Positions 55,580 through 63,985 of a stretch of 64,000 nt of DNA are shown here, piece by piece. The position numbers and the translations under genes were made by a program. Source of the stretch: SHLQ01 sp964517125 (lineage in GTDB: Bacteria; Actinomycetota; Acidimicrobiia; Acidimicrobiales; SHLQ01); contig CAZFBD010000006.1 in the NCBI GenBank assembly GCA_964517125.1, forward strand, positions 39,590 to 103,589, given 5' to 3'. How positions within the stretch are numbered: position 1 is the first letter of the stretch; every line of letters begins with the position of its first letter. The notes below the pieces were generated by a model. That model saw only the letters and a list, made by a program, of their open reading frames with translations, had not been told where the DNA came from and did not search any database.

Positions 55580-56065
55580 ATGAACAAGAACCTCCCCCGC
55601 TCCGCCGTCCTAGCCTTCTTCCTTGCTCTCGCCTTTACCGCTTGCGGTTTCGGAGGCGAAGACGAAGAGGCCCCCACCGAAGAGACGACCGGAGTAGTTA
55701 CTCCCGGCTCCTTCGAGACTCCCTGGATCGAGCCCGACGGCGAGTACAAGAAGGTACTCCCCGAGCCCGAAGCCAACCTCGACACAGCGGGCATCGGCCT
55801 TACGAACCCGACGACTACCACGGTCGTCGATAGCTTCGAACCGTTCGCCGATCTCCCTTCGAAGACGACCGATACCTACGAGCCCGAAGTCGAAGGCGAC
55901 GACCTTTGGCTTTGCCCTCGACAGGTAGGCGTCTGCTCCTTCGGAACTCCCGATCTCGTCTTTACCGCCTGCGAGAGCATCGTCTCCGGTCGGCTCACCT
56001 TTCCCGGTATGGAAGACGGAACGTGGCAAGCCCTAGTCGCCTCTTGCGCTACCAATGGCGAGTGA
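55580..56065 (+). CDS. Probable lipoprotein, 161 aa
   Basis: A basic N-terminus (NKNLPRS), a hydrophobic stretch and LAFTACG form a lipobox-like signal, so the mature protein would start with a lipid-modified Cys near residue 22. The rest is acidic with Thr-rich linkers and two Cys pairs. Phage lipoproteins can block superinfection; no direct evidence here. CGAAAGGG upstream. Confidence 0.65.
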   Translation: MNKNLPRSAVLAFFLALAFTACGFGGEDEEAPTEETTGVVTPGSFETPWIEPDGEYKKVLPEPEANLDTAGIGLTNPTTTTVVDSFEPFADLPSKTTDTYEPEVEGDDLWLCPRQVGVCSFGTPDLVFTACESIVSGRLTFPGMEDGTWQALVASCATNGE

Positions 56066-56336
56066 GTTTGTCTCCGGCCGACTAAGGCTCGGCGTCGACA
56101 CCGGTCAAGGATTTAGGTTCTCCTCGCTAGGAGGCCGCCGAACTCGCTTCTCTCGATCCGGCGCTATAGCCGCAGCGAGAGCTGCTGGCTTCGAGGATTT
56201 CATTTGGGAAGTGACCTCGACCGTTCCCGATCGATGCAAGAAGCCCGGCGCTTGCCGCTGTGTGCATCGTCCGATTAGAACCCTTTGGGGAAGGCCGATA
56301 GGCGCTCCCCCTTACCCTGGAGACGAAGCTCGATGA
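56055..56336 (+). CDS. Hypothetical protein with Cys cluster, 93 aa
   Basis: Overlaps the lipoprotein gene by 11 bases. Arg-rich with CKKPGACRC near residue 68, a possible metal site. Overlaps the DHH gene (ATGA). Not recognised. Confidence 0.55.
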   Translation: MASEFVSGRLRLGVDTGQGFRFSSLGGRRTRFSRSGAIAAARAAGFEDFIWEVTSTVPDRCKKPGACRCVHRPIRTLWGRPIGAPPYPGDEAR

Positions 56337-57196
56337 GACACGCGATCCTTTACCACGCCAACTGTCCGGACGGGTTCACGGCCGCTTGGGCCGCTTGGAA
56401 GCTCTTACCGGAGGAAGACTCGAAAGAGTTCTTCGCCGTCCGCCACAACGAGCCGGTCCCGGATATCCCGACGAGCATCGAAGAGGTTTGGGTACTCGAC
56501 TTCTCCTACACGATCGACGAGCTTCTCTCGATTACCGAGGTCCCTTGGCGAAGGGTTACCGTCCTCGATCACCACAAGACCGCTATGGAGATGTACTTCG
56601 GGGACAGCCAGGGCGGCTCCCTCCAAGAACTCTCTATTGACGATCGAGTCCGGATCAAGGTCGACCTCCATCGCTCCGGGGCCGGGATCACTTGGGACTT
56701 CCTGACTCAGCGCCCACGGCCGCCGATCATCGACTACGTGGAAGACCGAGACCTTTGGAATTGGCAGCTCCCCGAGTCGAGAGAGATCAACGCCTTTCTC
56801 AGCACCTACCCTTTCGACCTCGCTACGTGGGACTCGATCGTCGACGATTGGGACTTTGCTCGCTACTCGACGCTCGGCTACGGAGCGCTTCGGTACCTCG
56901 ACTCCTACGCCCGGAAAGCTTCCGAACATCTCTTCTGGGCAACCATCAACGGCCATCGCCTCCCTCTCGTCAACTTGGCTTACGAGGGCTGCTCCGACGT
57001 AATCGACTACATCATCAGCCGGGAGCGGGTAGACCTCGCCGGTTACTTCTTCTACAGCAAAGGCCAGTGGAACTACGGCCTCCGCTCCCGCAACGGCGTT
57101 GACTGCGAGGCCATAGCGAAGACCTACGGCGGAGGCGGCCACGAACAAGCTTCGGGCTTTAAGGTCCCGACGCCGATCCACGAACTCATCGACTAG
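56333..57196 (+). CDS. DHH/DHHA1 phosphodiesterase (NrnA-like), 287 aa
   Basis: YHANCPDGFTAAW (1st Asp motif), VLDFSY, LDHHKT (DHH at 79-81), DLHRSGAGITWDFL and YVEDRDLW supply the metal-binding residues, and the C-terminal GGGGHEQASGF is the DHHA1 substrate motif. The family includes nanoRNases, pAp phosphatases and c-di-NMP phosphodiesterases. The ATG at 56333 is preferred because of the ATGA overlap. Close to the Ro60/Y RNA locus. Confidence 0.8.
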   Translation: MRHAILYHANCPDGFTAAWAAWKLLPEEDSKEFFAVRHNEPVPDIPTSIEEVWVLDFSYTIDELLSITEVPWRRVTVLDHHKTAMEMYFGDSQGGSLQELSIDDRVRIKVDLHRSGAGITWDFLTQRPRPPIIDYVEDRDLWNWQLPESREINAFLSTYPFDLATWDSIVDDWDFARYSTLGYGALRYLDSYARKASEHLFWATINGHRLPLVNLAYEGCSDVIDYIISRERVDLAGYFFYSKGQWNYGLRSRNGVDCEAIAKTYGGGGHEQASGFKVPTPIHELID

Positions 57197-57220
57197 CTTC
57201 ACCGAAAGGAAGCACCACCT

Positions 57221-57865
57221 ATGGAATCTTTCAATATCGAGTACACGGCGACTTACGACCCAACTAAAGGCGAGTGGAGCACTCGACCGGTCGAGTCGAC
57301 CGAGGTCGAGGACCTCAACCCGGAGAGCTTCGTCGGGACTCACGCTTCCCTTATCGGCGCTCGTCAGAACCTCTACGAGAAGTTAGCGGACTGGCTACAC
57401 CCGTCGACCCTTTGCTTGATCGACTCGGTAACCGGCGAGTGGTTCGATCCGGATCGGATCGGTACCGGCTTCATCTTCAAAGAGCCGGAAGAGTCCCCCG
57501 CCTACGCCGTGTTCCCCGAGGAGTACGAAGCTCAAGCCGTCCTCCCTCCATTCACGGCCTCGCTCCCAAAGGCCGAGCCGGTAATCGAGCCGCTCCCGAA
57601 GGTAGTACTTCCGGAGCCGGTGAACGCCCTTCGACTCCAACCCAAGACGACGGCCATCCTCGCCGGTCTCTACGGCTTGATAAGCGTCTTGTTTCTGGTC
57701 GCCGGTTGGTTCGGACTCTTCGGGGTCAAGGACTACGACGGCGTACTGATCGACGGCATAACCGGAGCGATTACCTATTGGGCGATCTGGTCCGGCGTTG
57801 TCGCTTGGACCGTCATCGTTTGGCACGCGAGCAAGGTCCACGAGGCCGCTAGGTCTAGCCGGTGA
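57221..57865 (+). CDS. Membrane protein with two C-terminal spans, 214 aa
   Basis: A soluble N-terminal part of about 140 residues, a Pro/Glu linker and two hydrophobic helices (about 145-168 and 178-203). CGAAAGGAAG ribosome binding site. Not recognised. Coupled to a mini-gene by GTGA. Confidence 0.65.
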   Translation: MESFNIEYTATYDPTKGEWSTRPVESTEVEDLNPESFVGTHASLIGARQNLYEKLADWLHPSTLCLIDSVTGEWFDPDRIGTGFIFKEPEESPAYAVFPEEYEAQAVLPPFTASLPKAEPVIEPLPKVVLPEPVNALRLQPKTTAILAGLYGLISVLFLVAGWFGLFGVKDYDGVLIDGITGAITYWAIWSGVVAWTVIVWHASKVHEAARSSR

Positions 57866-57990
57866 CGACGCCCGACCTCGAAGAGCTAGAAAGGCTTAAG
57901 CGGCTAGCCAGCGCCCTAGGTCTCCCTCTCTCGACGCTCCTAGTAGCGAGTCGCCCCTTGCCCCCGGTGCGAGTCCGGGATCGGGGCTAG
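57862..57990 (+). CDS. Mini-protein, 42 aa
   Basis: GTG start overlapping the upstream stop (GTGA). Begins with a helix (DLEELERLKRLASALG) and has a short Arg/Pro tail. The overlap is the main support; product unproven. Confidence 0.45.
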   Translation: MTTPDLEELERLKRLASALGLPLSTLLVASRPLPPVRVRDRG

Positions 57991-58006
57991 GACCTTAAGG
58001 ACCAAG

Positions 58007-58480
58007 ATGGACGATGACGGCTGGCGCTCTTCGCCTTGGAAGATCGATAGGAAGAAGAAGGCGTTCAAGATCCTAGAGCGCTACTTGATTCCCCACCGCT
58101 CTACGCCGGAGAAGGTCTACCTCGATCGCCTCCGAGTCGTAAGTACGGCATGGGGAGGGATCTTCTTCCACCGGATCTACCTACCCGACGCGCCGATACT
58201 CCACGACCACCCTTGGAACTTCTGGTCTTTGATTCTCAAGGGCGGAGGCTACGTCGAGGTCCGACCTCACGGAGTCCGACGGAGGGTAAAGCGATTCAAC
58301 CGGGTACGAGCCACCGACGCCCACTACATCGAGTCTCTCGCTAGCCCCGAAGTCTGGACCTTGCTCTTCATAGGTCGCCGCTCTCGGAACTGGGGATACC
58401 TCCGGCCGACGGAGACGGGCTTCGAGTGGACCGCTTGGGATAAAGACGAGAACCACAAGACCGGAGAAGTACAGCGATGA
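58007..58480 (+). CDS. Cupin-like phage protein, 157 aa
   Basis: LHDHPWNFWSLILKGGGYVEVRPHG carries H-x-H and G-rich turns as in cupin motif 1, and the later HYIESL with WTLLFIGRR suggests motif 2. I know related conserved phage proteins of unknown role; a metal-dependent enzyme or sugar-binding protein is possible. Overlaps the next gene (ATGA). Confidence 0.6.
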   Translation: MDDDGWRSSPWKIDRKKKAFKILERYLIPHRSTPEKVYLDRLRVVSTAWGGIFFHRIYLPDAPILHDHPWNFWSLILKGGGYVEVRPHGVRRRVKRFNRVRATDAHYIESLASPEVWTLLFIGRRSRNWGYLRPTETGFEWTAWDKDENHKTGEVQR

Positions 58481-58914
58481 GCCTTACCCGACGCGAGGTC
58501 GTTACCAAGCTGGCCGAAGATCCAGCGCTTACTCGCCGCTACTGCACGCTCCGAGAGGTAACGCTCGGGACCCTCACCGACGTCATCTGCGATCTCATGG
58601 CAGGGTTCCCGGCGAACGAACTAACCGGCTTCAACCTCTCCTATCAACTCTCCGAAGCGTGCGACCGGATCGAGGACTCGGTCGACGAAGTCAACGGAGG
58701 TCTCGTCGTAGCCGAAGGTCTAATCGGCCAGCTAGTCCGCTACGGCGAAGACGACTGGTGGCTAGAAGGAGCCGCTCCCGGCTTCACGGTCTCTTACGGG
58801 ATAGGTCGCCAAGATATGCTGACGATCGGCCCTACCGGGAAGGTCCCGATGTCCGGGGAGGTTGCGGCCCTCCTATTCGTATTCCAGGGGATGAACAAGG
58901 TGGAGAAGCGATGA
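58477..58914 (+). CDS. Hypothetical protein, 145 aa
   Basis: ATGA overlaps at both ends. Helical N-terminal half and beta-rich C-terminal half. Not recognised. Confidence 0.6.
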   Translation: MSLTRREVVTKLAEDPALTRRYCTLREVTLGTLTDVICDLMAGFPANELTGFNLSYQLSEACDRIEDSVDEVNGGLVVAEGLIGQLVRYGEDDWWLEGAAPGFTVSYGIGRQDMLTIGPTGKVPMSGEVAALLFVFQGMNKVEKR

Positions 58915-59486
58915 TCGACGATCCGGGCCGGACTTGGGAAGCAAAGATAGCTATCTCGACCCGAGAGCTTCGATCCCTCCGATGGGGGACGGCGGCGGTT
59001 GAAGAGATCAACGAAGAGGAACTCGCTCGATACCAGATCGACCGCGCTCTCGTCTTGGCGAAGGTCCTTACGGCTTTCGCTGACTTCGACATAGAAGAAG
59101 AGGGCGAAGAGGGCGTAGCCGAAGAGGTCCCGGAGGAATACCCAGGCCCGGAGGAGAGGTCGACGCTTGACCCGGAAGTGGTCTTCTGGAGGAACAAAGC
59201 CAACGCCCTTGAAGCTCTATTCCGAATAGCCACGACGCTAGCGGGCATCGATCGCTACGGCTGGGCGCTCGTAGGGAAGTACTCAGGCCACCTCGAAGAC
59301 GATCGCCTTTACGTCGTCGAAGACCCGAATGACCCGGAGGTCTGGACAGCGTGTCGAGTTGGCTTCGACTCCTCGATAGCTCAACTCATTGCCCTACTCG
59401 AAGAGCGAGCGAAGAAGGGTCCGATCTCGCTGGAGATAATCAACCAAGCGATCGACGAGCACGGAGGCGACGATGGGGAGAGATAG
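58911..59486 (+). CDS. Hypothetical protein with acidic linker, 191 aa
   Basis: ATGA overlap decides the start. A very acidic stretch (about residues 60-80) separates two helical parts. Overlaps the next gene by 14 bases. Not recognised. Confidence 0.6.
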   Translation: MIDDPGRTWEAKIAISTRELRSLRWGTAAVEEINEEELARYQIDRALVLAKVLTAFADFDIEEEGEEGVAEEVPEEYPGPEERSTLDPEVVFWRNKANALEALFRIATTLAGIDRYGWALVGKYSGHLEDDRLYVVEDPNDPEVWTACRVGFDSSIAQLIALLEERAKKGPISLEIINQAIDEHGGDDGER

Positions 59487-60042
59487 GGCCTTAAGACGGA
59501 TTCAAGGCCAAGCCCGAGTCGCCGAGCAACTCTCTCGACTTCGAGCGGAGGCTTACAAGATCACTACCGAGTCCTCGACGGCGGCGAGATTACGGCTGGA
59601 CCATCTCATGGCTGACGTGATTGAGGTAGTCGGCCCGCTCCTCGACTTCCGCCGTTGCCCCGAATGCAAGGGATACGGGCTCATAGGCGAAGGGACCGGT
59701 CCACCCGATGAACTCCCGCTTTGCCCGAATTGCGGAGGCCGTTGTGCGGTACCGATACCGGCGCTCTCTCGCTCGGACAACGTCGAGCGGATAGCCGATC
59801 ACATCTTCGCCATATCGAAGGATTGGCCGGTTGCCTACCGAGACGACGAGCGACTAACGCTTCTCGTTCACCTAGGGGAACTCCATTCCGACTCGCTGAT
59901 CTTCCGGATTCTTCGAGAGGGAACGGCCCGAGCCGACGGCCGAGCGCGTATCGAGTACGAGCCCGACCTAGGCAGGAAAGTTGCCTTGGCCCTCGGTAAG
60001 CGATTCGAAGAAGCGAACCACGACCAAGGTGAAGCCGTCTAG
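59473..60042 (+). CDS. Hypothetical protein with DnaJ-type zinc ribbon, 189 aa
   Basis: CPECKGYG and CPNCGGRC (about residues 57-85) form one C-x-x-C-x-G-type zinc ribbon, flanked by helical parts. Such ribbons in DnaJ bind unfolded proteins; here the partner is unknown. The 138 bases after it hold no gene that I can support. Confidence 0.6.
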   Translation: MGRDRALRRIQGQARVAEQLSRLRAEAYKITTESSTAARLRLDHLMADVIEVVGPLLDFRRCPECKGYGLIGEGTGPPDELPLCPNCGGRCAVPIPALSRSDNVERIADHIFAISKDWPVAYRDDERLTLLVHLGELHSDSLIFRILREGTARADGRARIEYEPDLGRKVALALGKRFEEANHDQGEAV

Positions 60043-60180
60043 CGGAACCTCGACTTCCTCCGTCTCTTCGACGGGCGGGTAGATCCGATCCCGCTCAGCG
60101 ACGGCTTCGGCGGCTTCTAACGACTCAATAGGAACGATCACCCCAACTACATCGGCTACGGCCTAGGAGGACTTAAGCGA

Positions 60181-60384
60181 ATGAGCGGCAACGTGGTAAT
60201 AACTTGGGAAGCAGACGACGGCTACGCCGGACCCTCACGACCTCATCAGATCGTGGCTAGCGTTTCGGACTTCTCCGACCTCGACCCCGAAGAGCGAGAG
60301 GCTCTCGTCGAGGCGATGGTTCGAGGCGAGTTCGAGGAGAAGGTTTCATACGCCATCAAAGACATCAAGGGGATGCCAGAATGA
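60181..60384 (+). CDS. Small hypothetical protein, 67 aa
   Basis: AGGAGG is 12-17 bases upstream of the ATG. Acidic with a helical second half (DPEEREALVEAMVRGEF). Overlaps the next gene (ATGA). Not recognised. Confidence 0.6.
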   Translation: MSGNVVITWEADDGYAGPSRPHQIVASVSDFSDLDPEEREALVEAMVRGEFEEKVSYAIKDIKGMPE

Positions 60385-60608
60385 CCGACCTCACTACCGA
60401 TACCTCGGAGAGAACTACCTCTCTAACGATCGCCTTCGATTCGTGCGACACGCTAGAGCAGTCCGAATTGATATGGGCTCACGTCTTGGAGATCCTGGAA
60501 CCGGTCAAGGACCCTCACGACCTCAGCCTTATCTTCGCAGCGCTGGCGAGCGAGGCGAGGGCGGCGAGCGCCGAAGCCGAGAAGGCTTGGACCGAGTCCC
60601 TCGAATGA
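60381..60608 (+). CDS. Small helical hypothetical protein, 75 aa
   Basis: ATGA overlaps at both ends. Mostly helical (HVLEILEPVKDPHDLSLIFAAL). Not recognised. Confidence 0.6.
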   Translation: MTDLTTDTSERTTSLTIAFDSCDTLEQSELIWAHVLEILEPVKDPHDLSLIFAALASEARAASAEAEKAWTESLE

Positions 60609-61621
60609 CCGACGAGATCTGTTGCGGGGGATGCGGCCGGGAGTGCGAGTGTTGCGCCGGGCTTTGCGAGACGTGCCAAGAGATCGCCGAAGCGTTCTGG
60701 GAAGAACGAAATAGAGATCACCGAAAGGATCACACCATGAGCAACTCACCAGAAGAACCGAGCGCCCGCGGAGTAGCCGAAGAGGCTTGGAGGCAGCTAT
60801 CGGAAGTAGGGTCGGCCTGCGTTTCGTACAACCGGGACCTAACCGAATACCGGTTTATCGTCGTCGACCGCCTTGCTCTCTTGAAGAGGACATCGGCCAA
60901 TGACCGTTCGATGGTCGACCGTTTCGTCTTGGCTTCGAACTTCGGCCCGCTCTATCCGATCCCGGACCACTTCGAAGTCGGGAACGGCTACGCCCAAAGC
61001 CACTACCTCTCGCCGCAGTACCGAAACGAGATTACCGCCGAAGCCTATTGCGACTTCCTCAAGCACCTAGGCGAGGTCCTCCGGGAGAACGGCGACCCGG
61101 CCTTGGTCTTCTCGGGAGCCAGCGAGCCGACCTCTCTCGTCAAGCGAATAGGTCGATATGACTGGGGCGTTACTACCGCCGAAGATTGCTACGGCCACCG
61201 ACCCGGCGACGGCCCTCCCGGCTGGGCTCTCTACGACCGAACCGAAGACGATCCGCCTATAGCTATCTTCTCTTTCGAGGAGGACGCCGAGATGGTTTGC
61301 GTGGCCCTTCGTCGCTACGGCCAACTCGATAAAGACATCGACGCTCCAGCTACGACTACTCAACCGCCGACCGACGCTCCCGACCTCTCCGCGCTACTGG
61401 CCAGCGTCGATTGGCCTAGCGAGATCGAAGAGGTCAAGTTCCACGAGTGGCGGACTATGTCGGTCTTCGGTCAAGAGATGGTCGTCCCGGTCGTCGAGAT
61501 CCGTACCGGAGATCTGGTAGACGAAACCGAAGGCGACTGGTGCAAGTCGGCGGTAAGCGAGGCGGTTCCTTGGCTCCAAGACAACTCCGTCGTGTGGGTC
61601 CTTACCTACTCGAAGAGCTAG
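60605..61621 (+). CDS. Zinc-finger-led protein with an internal start, 338 or 294 aa
   Basis: From the ATG at 60605 (ATGA overlap) the product begins with a Cys cluster, CCGGCGRECECCAGLCETC, then a charged linker. An in-frame ATG at 60737 with CGAAAGGA at the usual distance would give a second product without the zinc part. Both starts look usable, so two isoforms may be made. The main domain is unknown. Confidence 0.6.
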   Translation: MTDEICCGGCGRECECCAGLCETCQEIAEAFWEERNRDHRKDHTMSNSPEEPSARGVAEEAWRQLSEVGSACVSYNRDLTEYRFIVVDRLALLKRTSANDRSMVDRFVLASNFGPLYPIPDHFEVGNGYAQSHYLSPQYRNEITAEAYCDFLKHLGEVLRENGDPALVFSGASEPTSLVKRIGRYDWGVTTAEDCYGHRPGDGPPGWALYDRTEDDPPIAIFSFEEDAEMVCVALRRYGQLDKDIDAPATTTQPPTDAPDLSALLASVDWPSEIEEVKFHEWRTMSVFGQEMVVPVVEIRTGDLVDETEGDWCKSAVSEAVPWLQDNSVVWVLTYSKS

Positions 61622-61624
61622 CCG

Positions 61625-61765
61625 ATGGCGATAGAGATCCGAGAGCACATCGAATGCGAGGAGTGGGACGAAGAGTCCGATACCGGCTATTGCCGTAACT
61701 GCGGAGGGACCCAACTCGTGCACGACGGGAACCTCGATCGACTCTTCGATTCGCTCAACCGGTAA
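61625..61765 (+). CDS. Zinc-ribbon mini-protein, 46 aa
   Basis: Starts 3 bases after the upstream stop. C11 and C-R-N-C-G-G in the middle plus a following His could bind zinc. Short and acidic. A double hairpin follows, so it closes the transcript. Confidence 0.5.
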   Translation: MAIEIREHIECEEWDEESDTGYCRNCGGTQLVHDGNLDRLFDSLNR

Positions 61766-61796
61766 GCGCTCTCGGGGGACGCTACCCTTACCGCCG

Positions 61797-61868
61797 AGCG
61801 AAGGGGAGGCAAGGCCCCTTCGCTTTCCGAAGCGGCTCGCCTGTGTCACTCGCCGGGCGAGCCGTTTC
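61797..61868 (+). terminator. Double hairpin terminator
   Basis: AGCGAAGGGG/CCCCTTCGCT (61797-61824) is followed by a 13-bp stem, GAAGCGGCTCGCC/GGCGAGCCGTTTC (61829-61841, 61856-61868), then GCGC. Confidence 0.75.
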
Positions 61869-61882
61869 GCGCACTAGGAGGG

Positions 61883-61910
61883 TTTACGTAAAGAGCGAGT
61901 AGAGTAAGGA
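61883..61910 (+). promoter_or_regulatory. Weak promoter resembling the TAGGGG class
   Basis: GAGGGTTTACGTA resembles TAGGGGTTGACGTA with two changes. TTTACG (61883-61888), 16 bases, TAAGGA (61905-61910). Leader about 60 nt. Confidence 0.45.
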
Positions 61911-61978
61911 CTAGCCCGGCAGATTGCCCGGCTACGACGTAGGCGAACCGCCTAGGTCAGCGAAAGAAAGAAGGCCCT

Positions 61979-63187
61979 ATGGCTGAATTCAAGTTTGGTA
62001 TTACGCGTCATCGCAAGAGCAACCATCACTCGGTAGACGGAGTAAGCGTCCACGAGATCCAGGTACGAGTTGTCGACTTCCCGATCGGCCTCCCGAGAGA
62101 CGCAAACCCTCGCCAGCAGAATACGAATAAGGAGATCTACCGAGAGGTAACCGACTCTCTTCTTCGTCGAGGCGAATCGGCTAACGAAGCTCCCGGCTCC
62201 TTCGACTTGAAGCACCGAGGCATAAGCATCGTTGCGACCGACGTAGTGGTTAAGGACGGCGTTGCGACGGTCTCCTTTGCCGACTCGGCTCCCGACGGTC
62301 TCAAGCTCGGAATCGTCGACGGCGGCCACACGGCCGAGATCTTCCGAGAGGTCCTCTCCGCCGACCCGTCTCAAGTCCCGGAGAACCAGAGGGTTAACCT
62401 CCGGATCTTTACCGGCCTAGAGCATCCAGCCTCGCTCTCGACCTCGATCGCTACCGGCCTTAACGCCGGTATCCAGCTAGCAGCTCGATCGGCCGCCGAC
62501 CACCGAGGAGACTTCGAGTTCCTCAAGGAGGCGCTCAGCCAGACGTCGGACCACCGTCCAGGTACCTGGGCCGACCGGATTTCTTGGCCCGAGAACGATC
62601 CCGGCGATTACTCGGTCGTCGACGTCCTTGCGATGATGGCTTGCTTCGATACCTGGACCCATCCCATCGGAGGCGGGAGCCAACCGGTCGACGCTCATCG
62701 CCGCAAGTCGACGATGCTGGAGCGGCTCGTAACCGACCCGTCCCGATTCCGTCGGCTCGTCAAGATCTTGCCCGACATCCTCCAGCTCTTCGAGATCATC
62801 AGCCATGACGCGTATGAGAAATGGGGGACCGAGAAGTCCAACAACTTCCTCCAGCTCGGCTACGTAAAGAAGACCTTCCCCGAAGGAAGCTTTCACTTCG
62901 ACGACGACGGGAGCCCGGCGAAGCTCTATCTCCCCCGTGGAGCCGTCTACCCGATGTTCGCCGCCTTCCGCTGCATGGTCGTTGACGACGAGCCCTACGT
63001 CTCGTGGAACTTCTCGGACGTCTTGACCTTGTGGGACATCGTCGGCCAGGACCTTCTCTACGCCTTCTACGATCACTACAAGGCGAGCGGTTCGGACCTC
63101 ACCACGGCGGCCCGCTCGGTAGCTATCTGGCAGGCGTTCGCCGACCGGGTAGAGCTAGCGAAGTTCAAGCACCTCAACAAGGGCTAG
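61979..63187 (+). CDS. AIPR-family-like protein, 402 aa
   Basis: The segment KHRGISIVATDVVVKDGVAT followed by KLGIVDGGHTAEIF matches the core N-x-GI...G-G-x-T pattern of AIPR (abortive infection phage resistance) and related DGQHR/ParB-like proteins. AIPR proteins occur in defence islands and in phages; the biochemical role is not settled. A GAAAGAAAGAAGG leader precedes the ATG. The gene is a single unit with its own leader. Confidence 0.6.
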   Translation: MAEFKFGITRHRKSNHHSVDGVSVHEIQVRVVDFPIGLPRDANPRQQNTNKEIYREVTDSLLRRGESANEAPGSFDLKHRGISIVATDVVVKDGVATVSFADSAPDGLKLGIVDGGHTAEIFREVLSADPSQVPENQRVNLRIFTGLEHPASLSTSIATGLNAGIQLAARSAADHRGDFEFLKEALSQTSDHRPGTWADRISWPENDPGDYSVVDVLAMMACFDTWTHPIGGGSQPVDAHRRKSTMLERLVTDPSRFRRLVKILPDILQLFEIISHDAYEKWGTEKSNNFLQLGYVKKTFPEGSFHFDDDGSPAKLYLPRGAVYPMFAAFRCMVVDDEPYVSWNFSDVLTLWDIVGQDLLYAFYDHYKASGSDLTTAARSVAIWQAFADRVELAKFKHLNKG

Positions 63188-63203
63188 GGCTAAAGTCGTA
63201 GCT

Positions 63204-63524
63204 ATGGAGACTTGCGGTAAGTACGGGGAAGAGGTCTGCGAGTGCGCTAGGTGCGTCTACTCCCGGACCAAAGTCAAGCGCCGGTTGGTCGGCTCCCTTG
63301 TTTGGGTTACCGGCCGCTTCTACGTACTCGCCGACAAGCTAGCGGACCGAGCCGACGGGCTCCAGCCTCTCCGGCCTTGCACCTACGATCCTCCAGCCCC
63401 TATGGGCGAAGTAGTTATCGGCCTCTGCAAGACCCAATTCACTCGGGTTGACTGCTCGCCTTCGGGTGGCGATCCGAGGTCCGATGAGGGAGAGGTAATC
63501 CGCTTCGATCCAAGGGCCTACTAG
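63204..63524 (+). CDS. Zinc-binding hypothetical protein, 106 aa
   Basis: TAAAGT lies 7 bases before the ATG, so the start may be leaderless although the -35 box is poor. C4, C13, C15 and C18 cluster at the N-terminus, and two more Cys lie later. Not recognised. Confidence 0.6.
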   Translation: METCGKYGEEVCECARCVYSRTKVKRRLVGSLVWVTGRFYVLADKLADRADGLQPLRPCTYDPPAPMGEVVIGLCKTQFTRVDCSPSGGDPRSDEGEVIRFDPRAY

Positions 63525-63537
63525 GGTCCCCGCCGAA

Positions 63538-63582
63538 GCCCGGCCATGTAGCTACCTATCGATCGGTAGTTACGGGCCGGGC
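63538..63582 (+). terminator. Hairpin terminator
   Basis: GCCCGGCC (63538-63545) pairs with GGCCGGGC (63575-63582), with an inner GTAGCTACC/GGTAGTTAC stem. Confidence 0.7.
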
Positions 63583-63631
63583 CTCAGCGTTACCTTGCGA
63601 TCCCAAAGCGCGCTTAGATGGCAAGGAGGTC

Positions 63632-63985
63632 TTAGGCAACGAGCTTGAGCGGAGGAATGGCGTAGACGACGTAATCGGCTCGCCCTTCTCCACAACGGCC
63701 AGCGCAAGCGCAACGGACCGTGGAGCCCGGAGCCGACTTGGCTTCGACCGACCGGTATCCGGAAGTCCTCAGCACGCTAAGGAAGTCCGAAAGCGAGGAG
63801 AAGGTAACCGGCTCTCGACCTTCTCGAACTACCGCAAGAGCAACCGATCCTCGGATACGACGACGGTAGACTTGGGCTACGAGTTCAGCCGGAGGTTGGA
63901 CCGCTAGCCGTTCATCTACAACCGGCTCAGCGTGAATCCGATCGATGATGCGGGCGACGACTCGACGAGCTTCCTCTAGTCTCAT
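63632..63985 (-). CDS. Hypothetical protein, 117 aa
   Basis: The N-terminal half is helical and Arg-rich; the C-terminal half has RCACAGRCGEGRADY, a possible metal site. On the minus strand TATACT (63998-63993) lies 7 bases before the ATG, so it is probably leaderless; its -35 box is outside the window. Not recognised. Confidence 0.6.
   Translation of the reverse strand: MRLEEARRVVARIIDRIHAEPVVDERLAVQPPAELVAQVYRRRIRGSVALAVVREGREPVTFSSLSDFLSVLRTSGYRSVEAKSAPGSTVRCACAGRCGEGRADYVVYAIPPLKLVA

Noticed and set aside
56405..57343. Minus-strand frame of 312 aa opposite the DHH gene
   Set aside because: The plus-strand product has all DHH/DHHA1 motifs; the opposite frame is a shadow.
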